DNA of 64,000 bases from Bhargavaea ginsengi (GCF_900109165.1 NZ_FNZF01000003.1:124001-188000), one strand, 5' to 3'; shown: positions 25,023 to 34,249, numbered from the stretch's first letter. Numbers and translations are program-made. The notes: generated by a model from the sequence alone, not told the origin.

Positions 25023-25054
25023 TTGTATAATGTTAAGATAAAAACATTATACAA
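25023..25054. promoter_or_regulatory. Operator-promoter of the crt operon: 12-bp inverted repeat
   Basis: TTGTATAATGTT and AACATTATACAA flank an 8-bp spacer as a perfect inverted repeat. A plausible promoter lies within it: -35 TTGTAT (25023-25028), 16 bp, -10 CATTAT (25045-25050), 45 bp upstream of crtN. Related half-sites occur at about 24917 (TTGTATAT), 24940 (TTGTACG) and 24984 (AACATATTATACTTG), toward the regulator gene. A MerR-B12 protein bound here would block RNA polymerase. Confidence 0.75.
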
Positions 25055-25094
25055 ATTCAACAAACCCTATTAAAGATTCTGAGAGGAGTAAATC

Positions 25095-26663
25095 ATGAAC
25101 AAGCATGTCATCGTCATCGGTGCCGGAGTTGCCGGCCTGGCCAGCGCCATCCGCCTGCAGCACGCAGGCTACCAGGTGGAAATCTATGAGAAAGAAGCCA
25201 TTCCCGGGGGCAAGATGCACAAAATCGAACAGGACGGGTTCCGCTTCGACCTGGGCCCGACCATTGTCATGATGCCCGAGCTGTACAGGGAAGTCTTCGA
25301 ACTTGCAGGCCGAAATCCGGATGACTATATCCCGATGGAACGGCTGGACCCGATGTATTCCGTCTTTTTCGGCAATGGCCCGGACGACCGGTATGACATC
25401 TCCTCCGACCTTGTCGAGCTGACCAAGACACTTGAAGACATCAGTGAAGAAGACGCGGAAGGCTTCCTGACCTATCTGAAAGAGATCTACGAACGCTTCA
25501 CGGTGGCCAAAAACCACTTTATTCAACGTCCGTTCCGCAACGCTTCCGATTTCTACAATCCGTCGGTTCTGCGCCAGGCATTGAAGCTGAAAACCTTCGA
25601 CAGCGCGGACAAGTTTGTCGGGAAGTATATCAAGAATGAACGGCTCAAGCAGATGATCAGCTTCCAAACCTTATACATAGGTGTTTCCCCTTATAATGGC
25701 CCTTCCCTCTATACGATGATCCCGATGATTGAATTCCTGTACGGCGTCTGGTTCATCAAAGGCGGCATGTACACAATGGCCTCCGCCATGGAGCGGCTTT
25801 TCCTGGAGCTTGGCGGCAAGATCCACTACAACTCCCCGGCGGAAGACATCCTGATCCAAAACGGCCGTGCTGAAGGCATCCGGACCGGCGGGCGTGAGGT
25901 GCGCGCGGACTTTGTCGTCTGCAACGCGGACTTTCCGTACGCCATGAAGAACCTTGTACTGGATACGGCAGCCAAGGGCAAGTACACCGACAAGAAAATC
26001 GACAAGATGAAGTATTCCTGTTCCTGCTTCCTGATGTATCTCGGGATGGACCGCAAGTACGACGAAGTCGACAACGTCCATAACTTTGTCTTCAGCAAGG
26101 ACCTCAACGCCAATCTTGAGTCCATCTTTTCCGGAGAACAGATGGATGACCCTTCCTTCTACGTCTACATCGGCTCGAAACTGGACCCGACCATGGCACC
26201 GGAAGGCAAGGACGGTCTTTACATCCTTGTTCCGGTGTCCGACAGATCCGCCTCAAGCTACGGGTGGACCCAGGAGACAATCGACCATTACCGCAGCCGG
26301 GTCTTTGAGAAGCTGAAGGAAATCCCGGAGTTCGGCGACATCGAAAGCCATATCATCTCCGAATCCTACATGACTCCCCCGGATTTCGAAAAGCGCTTTA
26401 ACGCCTATAACGGGGCCTGCTTCGGGCTGCGCCCGAATCTTGCGCAGAGCAATCATCTCCGCCCTCAGAGCAAGGCCAAGAACTGCGAGAACCTGTATTT
26501 CACGGGAAGCAGCACGCATCCCGGCGCCGGAGTCCCGATTGTTCTGCTGTCCGCCAAAATCGCCACGGAAGAACTGATGCTTGATGACCTTGGCACCGTC
26601 CCTGATGCCGCGCGGGAATCCCTGCATCCGGTGGAAGCCGGATCGGATGTGCCGTCCACATGA
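25095..26663 (+). CDS. crtN: 4,4'-Diapophytoene desaturase CrtN
   Basis: A 522-residue FAD-dependent carotenoid desaturase that introduces conjugated double bonds into dehydrosqualene to give 4,4'-diaponeurosporene or diapolycopene. The dinucleotide fold is VIVIGAGVAGLASAIRL, followed by GGKMHKIEQDGFRFDLGPTI; the C-terminal FAD motif is NLYFTGSSTHPGAGVPIVLL. FQTLYIGVSPYNGPSLYTMI is typical of C30 enzymes. GAGAGGAG lies 8 bp upstream. First gene of the operon behind the B12-regulator operator. Confidence 0.92.
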   Translation: MNKHVIVIGAGVAGLASAIRLQHAGYQVEIYEKEAIPGGKMHKIEQDGFRFDLGPTIVMMPELYREVFELAGRNPDDYIPMERLDPMYSVFFGNGPDDRYDISSDLVELTKTLEDISEEDAEGFLTYLKEIYERFTVAKNHFIQRPFRNASDFYNPSVLRQALKLKTFDSADKFVGKYIKNERLKQMISFQTLYIGVSPYNGPSLYTMIPMIEFLYGVWFIKGGMYTMASAMERLFLELGGKIHYNSPAEDILIQNGRAEGIRTGGREVRADFVVCNADFPYAMKNLVLDTAAKGKYTDKKIDKMKYSCSCFLMYLGMDRKYDEVDNVHNFVFSKDLNANLESIFSGEQMDDPSFYVYIGSKLDPTMAPEGKDGLYILVPVSDRSASSYGWTQETIDHYRSRVFEKLKEIPEFGDIESHIISESYMTPPDFEKRFNAYNGACFGLRPNLAQSNHLRPQSKAKNCENLYFTGSSTHPGAGVPIVLLSAKIATEELMLDDLGTVPDAARESLHPVEAGSDVPST

Positions 26664-26686
26664 CAATCCATAAGGAGGAGAGCGAC

Positions 26687-27604
26687 ATGACCACGTCCTT
26701 CAGCCGCCGCACAGAAGAGGATTACCGCCATTGCGAAGCCATCATCAAGCGCCACTCGAAAAGCTTCTATTACGCCTTCAGCAGGCTTCCACAGGAAAAA
26801 GCCCGCGCCGTCTATGCCATCTACGCATTCTGCAGGACGGCGGACGACAGTGTCGACAGCTCGGGCAGCCGGGAGGAACGTATGGCAGCCCTCGGCAGGC
26901 TGTCGGCTGAATTGGACCGCTTCCGGGAGGGGCAGGATGCGGACACCCCACTCTGGCGCGCGCTGCGCGACGTCTTCAGACGCTATACCATGGATATCCA
27001 ACCCTTCTATGACCAGCTGGAAGGCCAGCGTATGGACCTTGATTTCAGACAGCCTGCAGACCTCCGCCGGCTTGAGGAATACAGTTATTTTGTCGCGGGA
27101 TCCGTCGGCCTGATGCTGTTGCCGATCATCGCGCCCGGTGCTGATGCGGAAACCCGCCGGCACGCGGCCGATCTGGGAGTTGCCATGCAGCTTACGAACA
27201 TCCTCAGGGATATCGGCGAAGACCTTCGTGACAAAGGCAGGGTTTATCTGCCCCGGAACCTCATGGCCAAACACGGCTATACATCGGAAGACCTGGAAAA
27301 CCGCCTGATTGATGATCGGTTCACCAGTCTGTGGGAGGCCGTGGCCGCCCGGTCGGAAGATCTATACGACCGATTCAATGAAACCCTTGGGGATTATTCC
27401 GACGACAGCCGGCTGCCGGTTGCACTGTCCGCCGGCGTGTATCGCGGAATACTGAACGAAGTCCGGAACAACGGTTACGACTGCTTCAGCAGACGCGCTG
27501 TCGTCGGCAAGCGTGAAAAAAGCCGGATTGCGCTGGCGGTGAGAGCAAGCCTTACACGAAAAACAGGTATGGCACACACTCTGGCAGCGGATGTGGCACC
27601 CTGA
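26687..27604 (+). CDS. crtM: Dehydrosqualene synthase CrtM
   Basis: A 305-residue head-to-head prenyl synthase joining two farnesyl diphosphates to dehydrosqualene (C30). Both aspartate motifs are present: DDSVD in FCRTADDSVD and DIGED in NILRDIGED, with KSFYYAF near the N-terminus. Because crtN, crtP, crtQ and crtO are of the C30 type, C30 rather than C40 phytoene is inferred. The ATG at 26687 follows AAGGAGG by 8 bp; a longer frame overlaps the end of crtN. Confidence 0.9.
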   Translation: MTTSFSRRTEEDYRHCEAIIKRHSKSFYYAFSRLPQEKARAVYAIYAFCRTADDSVDSSGSREERMAALGRLSAELDRFREGQDADTPLWRALRDVFRRYTMDIQPFYDQLEGQRMDLDFRQPADLRRLEEYSYFVAGSVGLMLLPIIAPGADAETRRHAADLGVAMQLTNILRDIGEDLRDKGRVYLPRNLMAKHGYTSEDLENRLIDDRFTSLWEAVAARSEDLYDRFNETLGDYSDDSRLPVALSAGVYRGILNEVRNNGYDCFSRRAVVGKREKSRIALAVRASLTRKTGMAHTLAADVAP

Positions 27605-27633
27605 CCGCGGACGGAATAGGAGGACGGGAATAC

Positions 27634-29139
27634 ATGGATGCACAAAAGAAGAAAACGGCTCTGGTCATAGGAGGCGGCCTCGGCGGGCTGTCCGCAGCCA
27701 TCTCGCTCGCTCAGGCAGGCTACCGTGTCTCCCTCTATGAACAGAATAAACACCTTGGCGGCAAACTGAACCGGCTGGAACAGGACGGCTTCGGCTTTGA
27801 CCTGGGCCCGTCCATTTTGACGATGCCGCATATTTTTGAGCGGCTGTTCCATGCATCCGGCAAACGGATGGCCGACTACATACCTACTGTCCGCCTGGAG
27901 CGGGAGTGGCGCTCATTCTTTCCCGACGGCACGGTGATCGACCTGTACGGAGACCTGGACAAAATGCTCCATGAAAATGATTCGCTGAATAAAAAGGATA
28001 TCCGGGAATACCGCAATCTGCTCGAATACTCCAAGGGGCTCTACGACATCACGGAAGAGGGATACCTGGGCGATGAAGGGCTCGACACGGCCAAAGAAGT
28101 CTTCAGCCACCACGGGCCGGTCACGGCGCTCAGACGGTTCGACCTGTTTTCCTCGATGTATGGCAGCATCGAAAAACGGATCAGCCATCCGCATTTCCGG
28201 ACGATGCTGTCCTATTTCATCAAATACGTCGGCTCATCCCCCTATGACGCGCCAGCGGTCCTCAATATGATGATCTACATGCAGCATTCACAGGGTGTTT
28301 GGTATGTGCCGGGCGGCATGGACCAGATCGCACAGGGGCTGACCCGCCTTGCGGAAGAGGCCGGTGTGGAGCTCCATACCGGGACGAAAATCTCCAAGCT
28401 GACGGAAGACGGGAACGGGACCATCACCGGGGCCGAGCTTGAAGACGGAACAAAGCTTCAGGCCGACCACTTCGTCTCCAATATGGAAGTGATCCCGCTC
28501 TATGAAAAACTGCTCAATGTCGGATCGGATAAAATCCGGAAACTCGAGAAAAAGTTTGAACCGGCAAGCTCCGGACTGGTGCTGCACCTCGGGGTTAACA
28601 GGACCTATCCGCAGCTTGCCCATCACAATTTCTTTTTCTCGGAGAACCTGAAAGAGCAGATGGACCTGGTCTTCCGCGAGCACAAGCTTCCGGATGACCC
28701 GACGATCTATCTGGTCAATGCAAACAAGACGGACCCCGCGCAGGCGCCTGAAGGCCACGAAAACCTGAAGGTCCTGCCGCATATTCCGTACATTCAGGAT
28801 AAACCGTTCACCACGCAGGACTACGTCGATTTCCGTGAGCGTGTGCTGGTTAAGCTGGAGCGAATGGGGCTCGAAGATCTGCGCAGCCATATCGTGACCG
28901 AAGACATGTGGACACCGGAAGATATCCGCCGGGTCTACGGCTCCCACCGAGGCGCGATCTACGGGACGGTTTCCGACCGGAAAAGTAACCTCGGCTTCAA
29001 GCATCCGAAGGAAAGCAGTCTGTATGACAACCTTTACTTTGTCGGCGGCACCGCAAACCCCGGAGGCGGCATGCCGATGGTGACACTGAGCGGACAGCAG
29101 GCCGCGAGAAAGATCATCCGGAAGGACCGCGGTAAGTGA
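27634..29139 (+). CDS. crtP: Second CrtN-type enzyme: diaponeurosporene/diapolycopene oxidase CrtP
   Basis: A 501-residue FAD enzyme homologous to CrtN (ALVIGGGLGGLSAAISLAQ, GGKLNRLEQDGFGFDLGPSI, C-terminal YFVGGTANPGGGMPMVTLSG). A second CrtN paralogue between crtM and a CrtQ-type glycosyltransferase normally oxidises the terminal methyl group to aldehyde or acid (CrtP or CrtNb). That role is inferred from context and from VGGTANPGGGMPMV, the form usual in this branch. A GGAGG site lies 9 bp upstream. Confidence 0.87.
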   Translation: MDAQKKKTALVIGGGLGGLSAAISLAQAGYRVSLYEQNKHLGGKLNRLEQDGFGFDLGPSILTMPHIFERLFHASGKRMADYIPTVRLEREWRSFFPDGTVIDLYGDLDKMLHENDSLNKKDIREYRNLLEYSKGLYDITEEGYLGDEGLDTAKEVFSHHGPVTALRRFDLFSSMYGSIEKRISHPHFRTMLSYFIKYVGSSPYDAPAVLNMMIYMQHSQGVWYVPGGMDQIAQGLTRLAEEAGVELHTGTKISKLTEDGNGTITGAELEDGTKLQADHFVSNMEVIPLYEKLLNVGSDKIRKLEKKFEPASSGLVLHLGVNRTYPQLAHHNFFFSENLKEQMDLVFREHKLPDDPTIYLVNANKTDPAQAPEGHENLKVLPHIPYIQDKPFTTQDYVDFRERVLVKLERMGLEDLRSHIVTEDMWTPEDIRRVYGSHRGAIYGTVSDRKSNLGFKHPKESSLYDNLYFVGGTANPGGGMPMVTLSGQQAARKIIRKDRGK

Positions 29140-29167
29140 CGGACATTGGCCGAAAGGAGAAGCGGAC

Positions 29168-30286
29168 ATGCTGACTGTACTCATGGCGACCGGGACACTG
29201 GTTGCAGTCCTGGGTGTCCTTGCAGGAAAACTGATGCTATGGCGGTTTCCCGTTCCGAAAAAACATCCGGAAACTTCCCGCCCTTCCCTTTCTGTCATCA
29301 TCCCGGCACGCAATGAAGCGCATCGGATCGGCCCTCTTCTGGAATCGCTCATGGATCAGTTGTATCCGGACATGGAAGTGATTGTCGTGGACGATGACTC
29401 TTCGGACCGGACGGCGGAAATCGCACGAATCGCCGGAGCCCGTGTTCTCCGCTCCGCTTCTGCCCCGGACGGCACCGCCGGAAAATCGGCCGCCTGCTGG
29501 ATGGGGGCTGCCGCCGCAAACGGAGAGCTTTTTTTATTCCTTGACGCCGACACCCGTCTGCAGGCGCAGGACAGTTTGGACAAGCTCGTGTCCGAGTACG
29601 GAGCGCGCGGCGGAAACGGACTTTTGTCTGTCCAGCCCTATCATACTGTCATGCGGCCCTACGAGAACCTGTCCGCTGTCTTTAACCTGATCGTCATGGC
29701 GGGCATGAACACCTTTACGCCGGCAAGATGGAACCTGCCGCCTGCGGGCGCATTTGGCGGGTGCATTCTCTGCAGCCGGGCAGATTACATAGGAACCGGG
29801 GGCCACCATGCGATCCGTGGCGAGCTCATGGACGACCTGGCACTCGGTGCAGCGTTCCGTGACAGCGGGCTTCCGGTTTACTGCCTGGGCGGCCGGAATG
29901 TCATCTCGCTCCGGATGTACCCGGACGGAATTCGCAGTCTGGTGGAAGGCTGGACAAAAAGCATGGCTTCGGGCGTCAGCTCCACCCATCCCGCGGTCAC
30001 CGCACTCGTCAGCCTGTGGATCGCGGGTGCCTTTATGCCGGCCGCAACCCTTGCGGCTGCCGCCTGGAACGGGATGGCCGGATGGATCACTGCCGGAGCT
30101 GCCCTTTATCTCCTCTATGGCCTGGAGGTCTTCAGGCTGATCCGGAAAGCCGGAAACTTCCGGTTCACCACAGTGCTTCTTTACCCCTTTCACTTCCTGT
30201 TTTTCACGGCGGTCTTTATCTGGTCGCTTTATGCTGTCCGTATCCGGAAACGCGTCACCTGGAGAGGACGCCAGGTTGACCTTTAA
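29168..30286 (+). CDS. crtQ: 4,4'-Diaponeurosporenoate glycosyltransferase CrtQ
   Basis: A 372-residue family-2 glycosyltransferase that would attach glucose to the carotenoid acid. It has one N-terminal helix, the GT-A core with SVIIPARNEAHRIGPLL, VIVVDDDSSDRT and LFLFLDADTR (DxD), an acceptor segment ELMDDLALGAAF and QxxRW-like RSLVEGWTKSM, then two or three C-terminal helices. The order after crtP and before crtO matches staphyloxanthin synthesis. Confidence 0.9.
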   Translation: MLTVLMATGTLVAVLGVLAGKLMLWRFPVPKKHPETSRPSLSVIIPARNEAHRIGPLLESLMDQLYPDMEVIVVDDDSSDRTAEIARIAGARVLRSASAPDGTAGKSAACWMGAAAANGELFLFLDADTRLQAQDSLDKLVSEYGARGGNGLLSVQPYHTVMRPYENLSAVFNLIVMAGMNTFTPARWNLPPAGAFGGCILCSRADYIGTGGHHAIRGELMDDLALGAAFRDSGLPVYCLGGRNVISLRMYPDGIRSLVEGWTKSMASGVSSTHPAVTALVSLWIAGAFMPAATLAAAAWNGMAGWITAGAALYLLYGLEVFRLIRKAGNFRFTTVLLYPFHFLFFTAVFIWSLYAVRIRKRVTWRGRQVDL

Positions 30287-30298
30287 AGGAGGAGCGCA

Positions 30299-30805
30299 AT
30301 GCGGATAATCGAACTTCCGGTGGTTTGGACTGTCGTTTTGGATATTGCCGCATGGGCGCTGTTTCATCTGGGTATTTCCTATGCCCTGTACCGGATGCCG
30401 CTCCGTTATTTCGAAAAAGAGACTGCACTCACCCGCATCCGTTTTTGGGAGCAGGGCGGCCGTGCCTGGCAGCGGCTGTTCCGGATCCGGCAGTGGAAAG
30501 ACCGGCTGCCGGACGGCGATTCCGTGCTTGGCAGAGGGTTTCCGAAAAAGCGGCTTGATGAAGGTTCGGCCGATTATCTTCGGCAGTTTGTTGCCGAGTC
30601 CAGGCGCGCCGAGTGGACGCATTGGCTGCTGATCCCGCCGGCGTTTCTGTTTTTCCTGTGGAACCCCCCTTGGGCGGGGTGGGTGATGGTAGCCTATGCG
30701 CTCACGGCAAACATCCCGTTTATCCTCATTCAGCGCTTTAACCGCCCTCGCCTCATGAGGCTGTCGGACAGAATGACCGTACATAAGGAGGAAGGCCATG
30801 AATGA
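30299..30805 (+). CDS. crtO: Glycosyl-4,4'-diaponeurosporenoate acyltransferase CrtO
   Basis: A 168-residue membrane acyltransferase that would add a fatty acid to the glucose of the glycosyl carotenoid. It has an N-terminal helix, then the family segment RIRFWEQGGRAWQRLFRIRQWKDRLPDG (seen here in part) and GFPKKRL, and two C-terminal helices with AYALTANIPFILIQRFNRPRL. AAAGGAGG is 7 bp upstream. Its stop overlaps the DUF1722 gene start by 8 bp. Confidence 0.9.
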   Translation: MRIIELPVVWTVVLDIAAWALFHLGISYALYRMPLRYFEKETALTRIRFWEQGGRAWQRLFRIRQWKDRLPDGDSVLGRGFPKKRLDEGSADYLRQFVAESRRAEWTHWLLIPPAFLFFLWNPPWAGWVMVAYALTANIPFILIQRFNRPRLMRLSDRMTVHKEEGHE

Positions 30806-31166
30806 ACGACGCATGATGGAGGAATTGTGGAGCCGCGAGAAATACCGGGTCATGTACCACAGCCAGGCCCATTATGACCAGATCAGGCAAACCCTGAAGG
30901 GGCAACCGGATCTCAAAGAAATCGAGATGCTGATCAGCGAGGCGGTAAAAATTCCGGCAACGCCCGGGTCGGTCCGGAATGCCGTCCAGCATATGTGGGG
31001 CTACTTCAAGAAGCAGGCGGACGAAGAGGAAAAGGAGGAATACCGGAGACTAATGGACGGCTTTTCCTCGGGCAGCACCCGCGAAGAGGACCTTCTCCTG
31101 TTTCTCCGCCGGCTTGCGGAAAAGTATGATGTCGAGTATTTGCTGAACAGCACGATTCTCGAATAG
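30798..31166 (+). CDS. DUF1722 family protein at the end of the carotenoid operon
   Basis: A 122-residue soluble protein. The N-terminal LWSREKYRVMYHSQAHYDQI and the central HMWGYFKKQ match DUF1722, known as the C-terminal half of E. coli YbgA, encoded next to photolyase, and found beside light-induced carotenoid genes in Thermus. Its biochemical role is not established. Overlap with crtO and an AAGGAGG site show it is the last cistron here. Confidence 0.78.
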   Translation: MNERRMMEELWSREKYRVMYHSQAHYDQIRQTLKGQPDLKEIEMLISEAVKIPATPGSVRNAVQHMWGYFKKQADEEEKEEYRRLMDGFSSGSTREEDLLLFLRRLAEKYDVEYLLNSTILE

Positions 31167-31180
31167 CCGATCCATAGAAA

Positions 31181-31212
31181 AAAGGGCTGTCCATCAAAAT
31201 GGGCAGCCCTTT
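31181..31212. terminator. Terminator of the carotenoid operon
   Basis: AAAGGGCTGTCC (31181-31192) pairs with GGGCAGCCCTTT (31201-31212), with A-rich sequence before and T-rich after. Confidence 0.8.
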
Positions 31213-31227
31213 CTCATATGGGGATAT

Positions 31228-31345
31228 GTTAACGTCTCAGTGAAGTATGTTAACGTCTCATGCGAGTATGTCAACGTTTCAATGAAGTATGTTAACGTCT
31301 CACATCAGTATGTTAACGTCTCAATCAAGTATGTTAACGTCTCGC
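31228..31345 (+). repeat. Array B: six 21-bp units with core GTTAACGTCTCA
   Basis: Cores begin at 31228, 31249, 31270, 31291, 31312 and 31333, exactly 21 bp apart. The unit is GTTAACGTCTCANNNNAGTAT. The core is the same as in arrays A and E. It lies between the terminator of the carotenoid operon and the convergent fruA stop. In frame it would encode MLTSxxS heptapeptides, but there is no ribosome-binding site. Confidence 0.87.
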
Positions 31346-31357
31346 CCAACTAACGCC

Positions 31358-33322
31358 TCACGCCGCCTGTACAACAGGCTTTTTCAGCATGCCGGCAAGG
31401 AAAGCGGTGACGATGGCGCCGGCGATAATCGCAGCCGCATAGAGGATCACCTTCATAAGGCCGCCGTCAACAAGGCCCATGACGAAGACTCCGCCGTGCG
31501 GTGCGCGCAGACTAATGTCAAACAGCATCGTGAGAGCGCCCGTCACGGCAGCGCCGCCGATGGACGCCGGGATGACACGCGCCGGGTCGGCCGCCGCGAA
31601 CGGGATGACCCCTTCCGTGATAAAGCAGGCTCCGAGCACGTAAGCGGTCTTACCCGCTTCTTGCTCCTGTTTCGAGAACCGCTTCTTGAAGAGCGTCGTG
31701 GCGAGCGCCATGCCGAGCGGCGGGACCATGCCTGCGGCCATGACCGCCGCGATAAAGTTGAAGTTGCCCGCATCCAGCATGGCAATGCCGAATGTGTAGG
31801 CCGCCTTGTTGACCGGGCCGCCCATATCGACCGCCATCATCGCGCCGATGATCAGGCCGACCAGTACCTGGTTCGTGCCGCCGAGTCCTTCGAGGAACGA
31901 CGACAGGCCGGTGTACAACTTCGTCAGCTGAGGGTTGATCAGCATCATGATGATGCCGGTGATGGCAATGCCGAACAGCGGATAAAAGAGAACCGGCTTG
32001 AGTCCTTCAAGCGCATCCGGCAGCTTGGCGAACATTTTCTTGACGAAAAGCGTCACATAACCGGCCAGGAAACCGGCGATGATTCCACCGAGGAAGCCGG
32101 ACCCGCCGTCCGCCCCTTCCACTCCGGAAACAGTGATCGCGATCAGGCCGCCGACCATGCCGGGCGCGAAGCCGGGACGTTCGGCAATACTCGATGCGAT
32201 AAAGCCCGCCAGGACCGGGACCATAAGGAAGAAGGCCTTGCCGCCGCCAATTGTGTTGAGCATGGCAGCAAATGCATTGTACTCGGGGCTTTCCGGATCA
32301 CTTGCGTTGATGCCCCAGAAAAAGGATAGGGCGATCAGGATTCCGCCGCCGACGACAAACGGCAGCATGTTTGACACACCGTTCATGAGGTGCTTGTAGA
32401 ATCCGCTCTTCGGCTCAGCCGATTCACCCTTGTCCGCCTTGCGTTCAGCATGGTAGATCGGGGCGTCTTTTGTTACAGCCCGATCAAGCAGCACATCCGT
32501 TTCATGGATCGCCTTGCCGACCTTTGTCTGGATGACGGGCTTGCCGTCAAAACGGGCCATCTCCACTTTCGTGTCCGCCGCGACGATGATGACATCGGCC
32601 TCGGCGATTTCTTCCGCGGTCAGCCGGTTTTTCACGCCGGAGGAGCCATTTGTCTCGACCTTGATTGGGATGCCGCGCTCCTTCGCGCGCTCATTCAGCT
32701 TCTCGGCCGCCATGTACGTATGGGCAATGCCGGTTGGGCAGGCGGTGACTGCAAGGACCTTGCCGAGTGCAGATGGCTCTTCCTGCCCTGCCTGTGCATC
32801 AGCTTGTACAGGAACGGATTCCGCCGGCGCTTCCGGCGCTTCCGCCGGAGCTTCCGGTTCTTCCAGCTCCCGCTCCTTGTCGTTCACGGCAGCCAGCACT
32901 TCGTCGGCTGTAGCCGCATTCAGGACGCGGTCCCGGAATTTGCCGTCCATAAGGAAAGTCGCGAGCCTGGACAGTGCCTCGAGGTGGGCATTGTTCGCCC
33001 CTTCGCTCGCTGCGATCATGAAGAACAGATGGGCCGGCTGTCCGTCGAGCGACGCATAGTCGATTCCTTCGGCGGAGCGGCCGAATGCAATCGCCGGCTC
33101 GCGGACCGCGGCGGACTTGGCATGAGGGATGGCGATACCATCCCCGATGCCGGTCGTACTTTGTTCCTCGCGCGCGAGGATATCATTCATAAAGGCTTCC
33201 CGGTCGGACAGCTTGCCCGCTTCGTCGAGCTTGCCGACAAGTTCTGAGAGCGCGGCTTCCTTGGATGCAGCCGCAAGGTCGAGAAGGACTGTATCTTTCG
33301 TCAACAAAGAAGTGATGTTCAT
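31358..33322 (-). CDS. fruA: Fructose-specific PTS EIIABC
   Basis: A 654-residue fused permease. EIIA (about 1-145) has the phosphohistidine in GIAIPHAKS; EIIB (about 185-285) has the phosphocysteine in TACPTGIAHTYMAAEKL; EIIC (about 310-650) has nine to ten membrane helices including GPVNKAAYTFGIAML and APHGGVFV. An Ala/Pro/Glu-rich linker joins EIIA to EIIB. It imports fructose as fructose 1-phosphate. It follows fruK by 3 bp. Confidence 0.94.
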   Translation of the reverse strand: MNITSLLTKDTVLLDLAAASKEAALSELVGKLDEAGKLSDREAFMNDILAREEQSTTGIGDGIAIPHAKSAAVREPAIAFGRSAEGIDYASLDGQPAHLFFMIAASEGANNAHLEALSRLATFLMDGKFRDRVLNAATADEVLAAVNDKERELEEPEAPAEAPEAPAESVPVQADAQAGQEEPSALGKVLAVTACPTGIAHTYMAAEKLNERAKERGIPIKVETNGSSGVKNRLTAEEIAEADVIIVAADTKVEMARFDGKPVIQTKVGKAIHETDVLLDRAVTKDAPIYHAERKADKGESAEPKSGFYKHLMNGVSNMLPFVVGGGILIALSFFWGINASDPESPEYNAFAAMLNTIGGGKAFFLMVPVLAGFIASSIAERPGFAPGMVGGLIAITVSGVEGADGGSGFLGGIIAGFLAGYVTLFVKKMFAKLPDALEGLKPVLFYPLFGIAITGIIMMLINPQLTKLYTGLSSFLEGLGGTNQVLVGLIIGAMMAVDMGGPVNKAAYTFGIAMLDAGNFNFIAAVMAAGMVPPLGMALATTLFKKRFSKQEQEAGKTAYVLGACFITEGVIPFAAADPARVIPASIGGAAVTGALTMLFDISLRAPHGGVFVMGLVDGGLMKVILYAAAIIAGAIVTAFLAGMLKKPVVQAA

Positions 33323-33325
33323 CGC

Positions 33326-34249
33326 TTATTCTCCTTCTTTCAATCGGGTGACCGTGATCTGCCCGGCCAGCGCATCGACATCTTTTTTCCGGCAAAGGTC
33401 CGAGCGGGAGACCGTTGCACTGCCCGCTGCAACACCGTACGTGAAGGCGTCTTTCGCACTTTCGCCGGACTCAAGCGCAGAGATAAATCCGGACACGAGC
33501 GAATCGCCCGCACCGACGGTATTGACCACCTTGACTTCAGGTGCCTGCGCCTCGGCTTCCACTGATTCCGACACGTAGAGCGCGCCTTCCCCGCCCATTG
33601 AAACAATGACATGCCGGACACCCTGCCCAACGAGCAGCCGGGCGTACTTCAGCGCTTCTTCCTTTGTTCCGATCTCCACACCGAACAGTTCACCGAGCTC
33701 ATGCTCGTTCGGCTTCATCAGTTCAGGCTGCATGCCGGCGAGTTCTTTCAGGACAGGGCCGGATGTATCGACCGCGAGGCGGACGCCGATGTCCCGGCAG
33801 ATGCCCGCCAGTTCCGAGGCAAAATCTGCCCCTGCAGAATCGGGGATCCTGCCGGCGAGCACGAGCCAGTCTCCCCGCTCCATCCGCCTTGCCCGGTCGA
33901 GCAGCTGCAGGCGCTCCTTCTCCGTGATCTCCGGGCCGGGGCCGTTCAATTCGGTCTCCTGTTCCGACTTGATCTTCACATTGATGCGGGTGACGCTGTC
34001 CGTCCGGATCAGTTCCGTCCGGATACCTTCGTCCTGCAGGAACTGCTCCAGATAATCTCCCGTGAATCCGCCGGCAAGTCCGACGGCGGTGCTGTCGGTG
34101 CCAAGCCGCTTTAAAACGCGGGAGACATTGATTCCCTTGCCCCCCGGATAGTAGTACACTTCTTCCGAGCGGTTAAGTTTCCCCGTGCTGAAGCCGGGAA
34201 GATAAACGGTATAGTCCAGAGAAGGCGTCAGTGTATACGTATAGATCAT
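33326..34249 (-). CDS. fruK: 1-Phosphofructokinase
   Basis: A 307-residue PfkB-family kinase that phosphorylates fructose 1-phosphate to the 1,6-bisphosphate. The signature motifs are YYPGGKGINVSRVLKRLG near residue 32 and NTVGAGDSLVSGFIS with the catalytic aspartate near 246. The start overlaps the fruR stop by 4 bp and the stop precedes fruA by 3 bp, so the three genes form one operon. Confidence 0.94.
   Translation of the reverse strand: MIYTYTLTPSLDYTVYLPGFSTGKLNRSEEVYYYPGGKGINVSRVLKRLGTDSTAVGLAGGFTGDYLEQFLQDEGIRTELIRTDSVTRINVKIKSEQETELNGPGPEITEKERLQLLDRARRMERGDWLVLAGRIPDSAGADFASELAGICRDIGVRLAVDTSGPVLKELAGMQPELMKPNEHELGELFGVEIGTKEEALKYARLLVGQGVRHVIVSMGGEGALYVSESVEAEAQAPEVKVVNTVGAGDSLVSGFISALESGESAKDAFTYGVAAGSATVSRSDLCRKKDVDALAGQITVTRLKEGE

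Noticed and set aside
29534-30853. Minus-strand frame of 439 codons across crtQ and crtO
   Set aside because: Antisense to two well-recognised genes, with no domain and no start signals; expected in GC-rich DNA.
31228-31345. CRISPR array
   Set aside because: Unit length of 21 bp leaves no room for 30-bp spacers, cores are degenerate and no cas genes are present; the same holds for the other arrays.
31289-32329. Plus-strand frame of 346 codons beginning with MLTS repeats
   Set aside because: It starts inside array B without a ribosome-binding site and then runs antisense through fruA; composition is that of a shadow frame.
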